Assembly (NCBI GenBank): GCA_043101835.1
Contig: JBICHM010000022.1
Coordinates: 1-14,679, forward strand
Direction: 5' to 3'
Source: JBICHM01 sp043101835
GTDB lineage: Bacteria > Planctomycetota > Phycisphaerae > Phycisphaerales > UBA1924
Length of the DNA: 14,679 nucleotides
The notes beneath the pieces are model-generated. The model saw only the letters and a list, made by a program, of their open reading frames with translations, ran no database searches and was not told where the DNA came from. The stretch's first letter is position 1; the number at the start of each line of letters is the position of its first letter. Below, piece by piece: positions 13,952 through 14,679 of this stretch. Position numbers and translations under genes: made by a program.

Positions 13952-14022
13952 GAGCTTCCACCGGCCCGGGCGGCGCGACCTTCGCACCCTCGTGCAGGCG
14001 TCACAGCGCAGGAAATCGCTCG

Positions 14023-14029
14023 AGAGGAG
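14023..14029 (+). promoter_or_regulatory. Ribosome binding site of the export gene
   Basis: AGAGGAG lies 8 nt before GTG 14038 and decides that non-ATG start over the downstream in-frame ATG at residue 25. Confidence 0.8.
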
Positions 14030-14037
14030 TCCACGAG

Positions 14038-14679
14038 GTGAACACCACCGCGACGGAGAACGCCCGCCGACCCCTCGCGCGCCTTGCGCGCGTCGTCGCC
14101 GCCGCCGCCATGCTCGTCGGCTTCGCAGCCCAGACCGGCTGCGAGGTGGACTCCTATATGGACCAGAGCGTCGTCGGACGCTGGGAGTACACCCCCACCG
14201 TCGTCCCCATCCTCGAACGCATCGATGTCATCGAGGGCGACCAGGGTGAGTTCGTCGAAACCACCCCCGTCATGCCCGATGACCTCGTCCCCCAGGTCGC
14301 TGACTACCGCGTCGGCGCCGGCGACGCCCTCTACATCGAGATCTTCGACTTCCTCCAGCCCGGTGTCGCCACGCCCTTCGAGCGCATTGTCGACGCGCGC
14401 GGCGAACTCGACCTCCCCCAGCTCGGCGGCATCCCCGTCCTCGACCTCACCGCCAGCCAGATCCGCCAGCGCATCCGCGAACGCCTCCGCGAGGGCGGCA
14501 TTATCGAGGACGCCCTCGTCAGCGTGCAGGTCGTCGAGCGCCGCCAGGCCACGTACAGCATCTTCGGACAGGTCGCCGGCGTCGGACGCTACGTCATCCC
14601 CGAGCCCAACTACCGCCTCCTCGAAGCCATCACCGAGGCCGGCGGCATCAGCCCCGGCACCCGCCACATCTTCGTCATC
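14038..14679 (+). CDS. Wza-type polysaccharide export protein, N-terminal part
   Basis: Only the first 214 residues are in the window; the frame is open at the right edge. The N-terminus has an Arg-rich start, a hydrophobic Ala/Val segment (about 17-31) and Cys35 in AAQTGCEVDS, which looks like a lipoprotein signal with a non-canonical lipobox (Gln at -3). A Poly_export domain follows from about residue 90 (DYRVGAGDALYIEIFDF ... RIVDARGELDLPQLGGIPV ... IRQRIRERL). An SLBB-like segment comes next (YSIFGQVAGVGRYVIPE, LLEAITEAGGIS). Such proteins form the outer-membrane channel for exopolysaccharide or capsule. Planctomycete homologues commonly head exopolysaccharide gene clusters, so glycosyltransferase, Wzc-like or Wzx/Wzy genes are expected beyond the edge. 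GTG start, with promoter and ribosome site visible. Confidence 0.92.
   Translation, partial: MNTTATENARRPLARLARVVAAAAMLVGFAAQTGCEVDSYMDQSVVGRWEYTPTVVPILERIDVIEGDQGEFVETTPVMPDDLVPQVADYRVGAGDALYIEIFDFLQPGVATPFERIVDARGELDLPQLGGIPVLDLTASQIRQRIRERLREGGIIEDALVSVQVVERRQATYSIFGQVAGVGRYVIPEPNYRLLEAITEAGGISPGTRHIFVI

Noticed and set aside
12666..14249. 527-aa + strand open frame opposite lipA and its promoter region
   Set aside because: It is antisense to a clear radical-SAM gene, and its 3' part is out of frame with the export gene; no domain is visible.

Overview
The window looks like a high-GC bacterial chromosome fragment, most probably from Planctomycetota and perhaps class Phycisphaerae. This placement is an inference from gene content. 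The supporting signs are an 'alternate GlmU' type nucleotidyltransferase/acyltransferase, an HU protein with a long lysine-rich N-terminal tail, a CPGSG/CC..C YHS-like exported protein, a WP/GYDL-ending hypothetical protein, and intergenic palindromes of the 'GTGCCAC...' kind. The first 17 bases are not biological: they match the end of the Illumina TruSeq read-2 adapter. The left edge is therefore an assembly contig end, and the kinase gene there is cut off artificially.

Layout, left to right. 18-982 (-): Ser/Thr protein kinase, truncated in its membrane segment. 1118-1600 (+): PhnB-like VOC protein. 1741-3123 (-): unrecognised membrane-anchored protein. 3244-6135 (-): DNA polymerase I with all three domains intact, overlapping by 4 bp (ATGA) the stop of an alternate-GlmU gene (6132-7391, -). 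7666-8061 (+): HU-like protein, divergent from the GlmU gene, with a strong terminator. 8190-10094 (-): DnaK, convergent with HU. 10542-11315 (+): exported protein with three YHS-like cysteine modules, divergent from dnaK across a 447-bp gap. 11492-11917 (+): EVE-domain protein. 12037-12684 (-): compact HD-GYP protein, 5 nt downstream of lipA (12690-13763, -). 14038 to the right edge (+): start of a Wza-type polysaccharide export protein with a good promoter and ribosome binding site.

Functionally this is mostly housekeeping: replication and repair (polA), envelope precursor synthesis (UDP-GlcNAc), nucleoid protein, chaperone and lipoate synthesis. Signalling genes (kinase, HD-GYP) and the edge of an exopolysaccharide locus are interspersed. 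The only clear operon-like couplings are alt-glmU/polA and lipA/HD-GYP. I see no mobile element, CRISPR array, tRNA, rRNA or defence system.

The intergenic gaps are unusually rich in palindromic elements. At least four hairpin-forming sequence types occur; two are present twice, one of these with compensatory stem changes, and a third forms an inverted pair. These repeats and the triple-module cysteine-rich protein are the parts most worth a second look. I did not find a convincing new multi-gene system.
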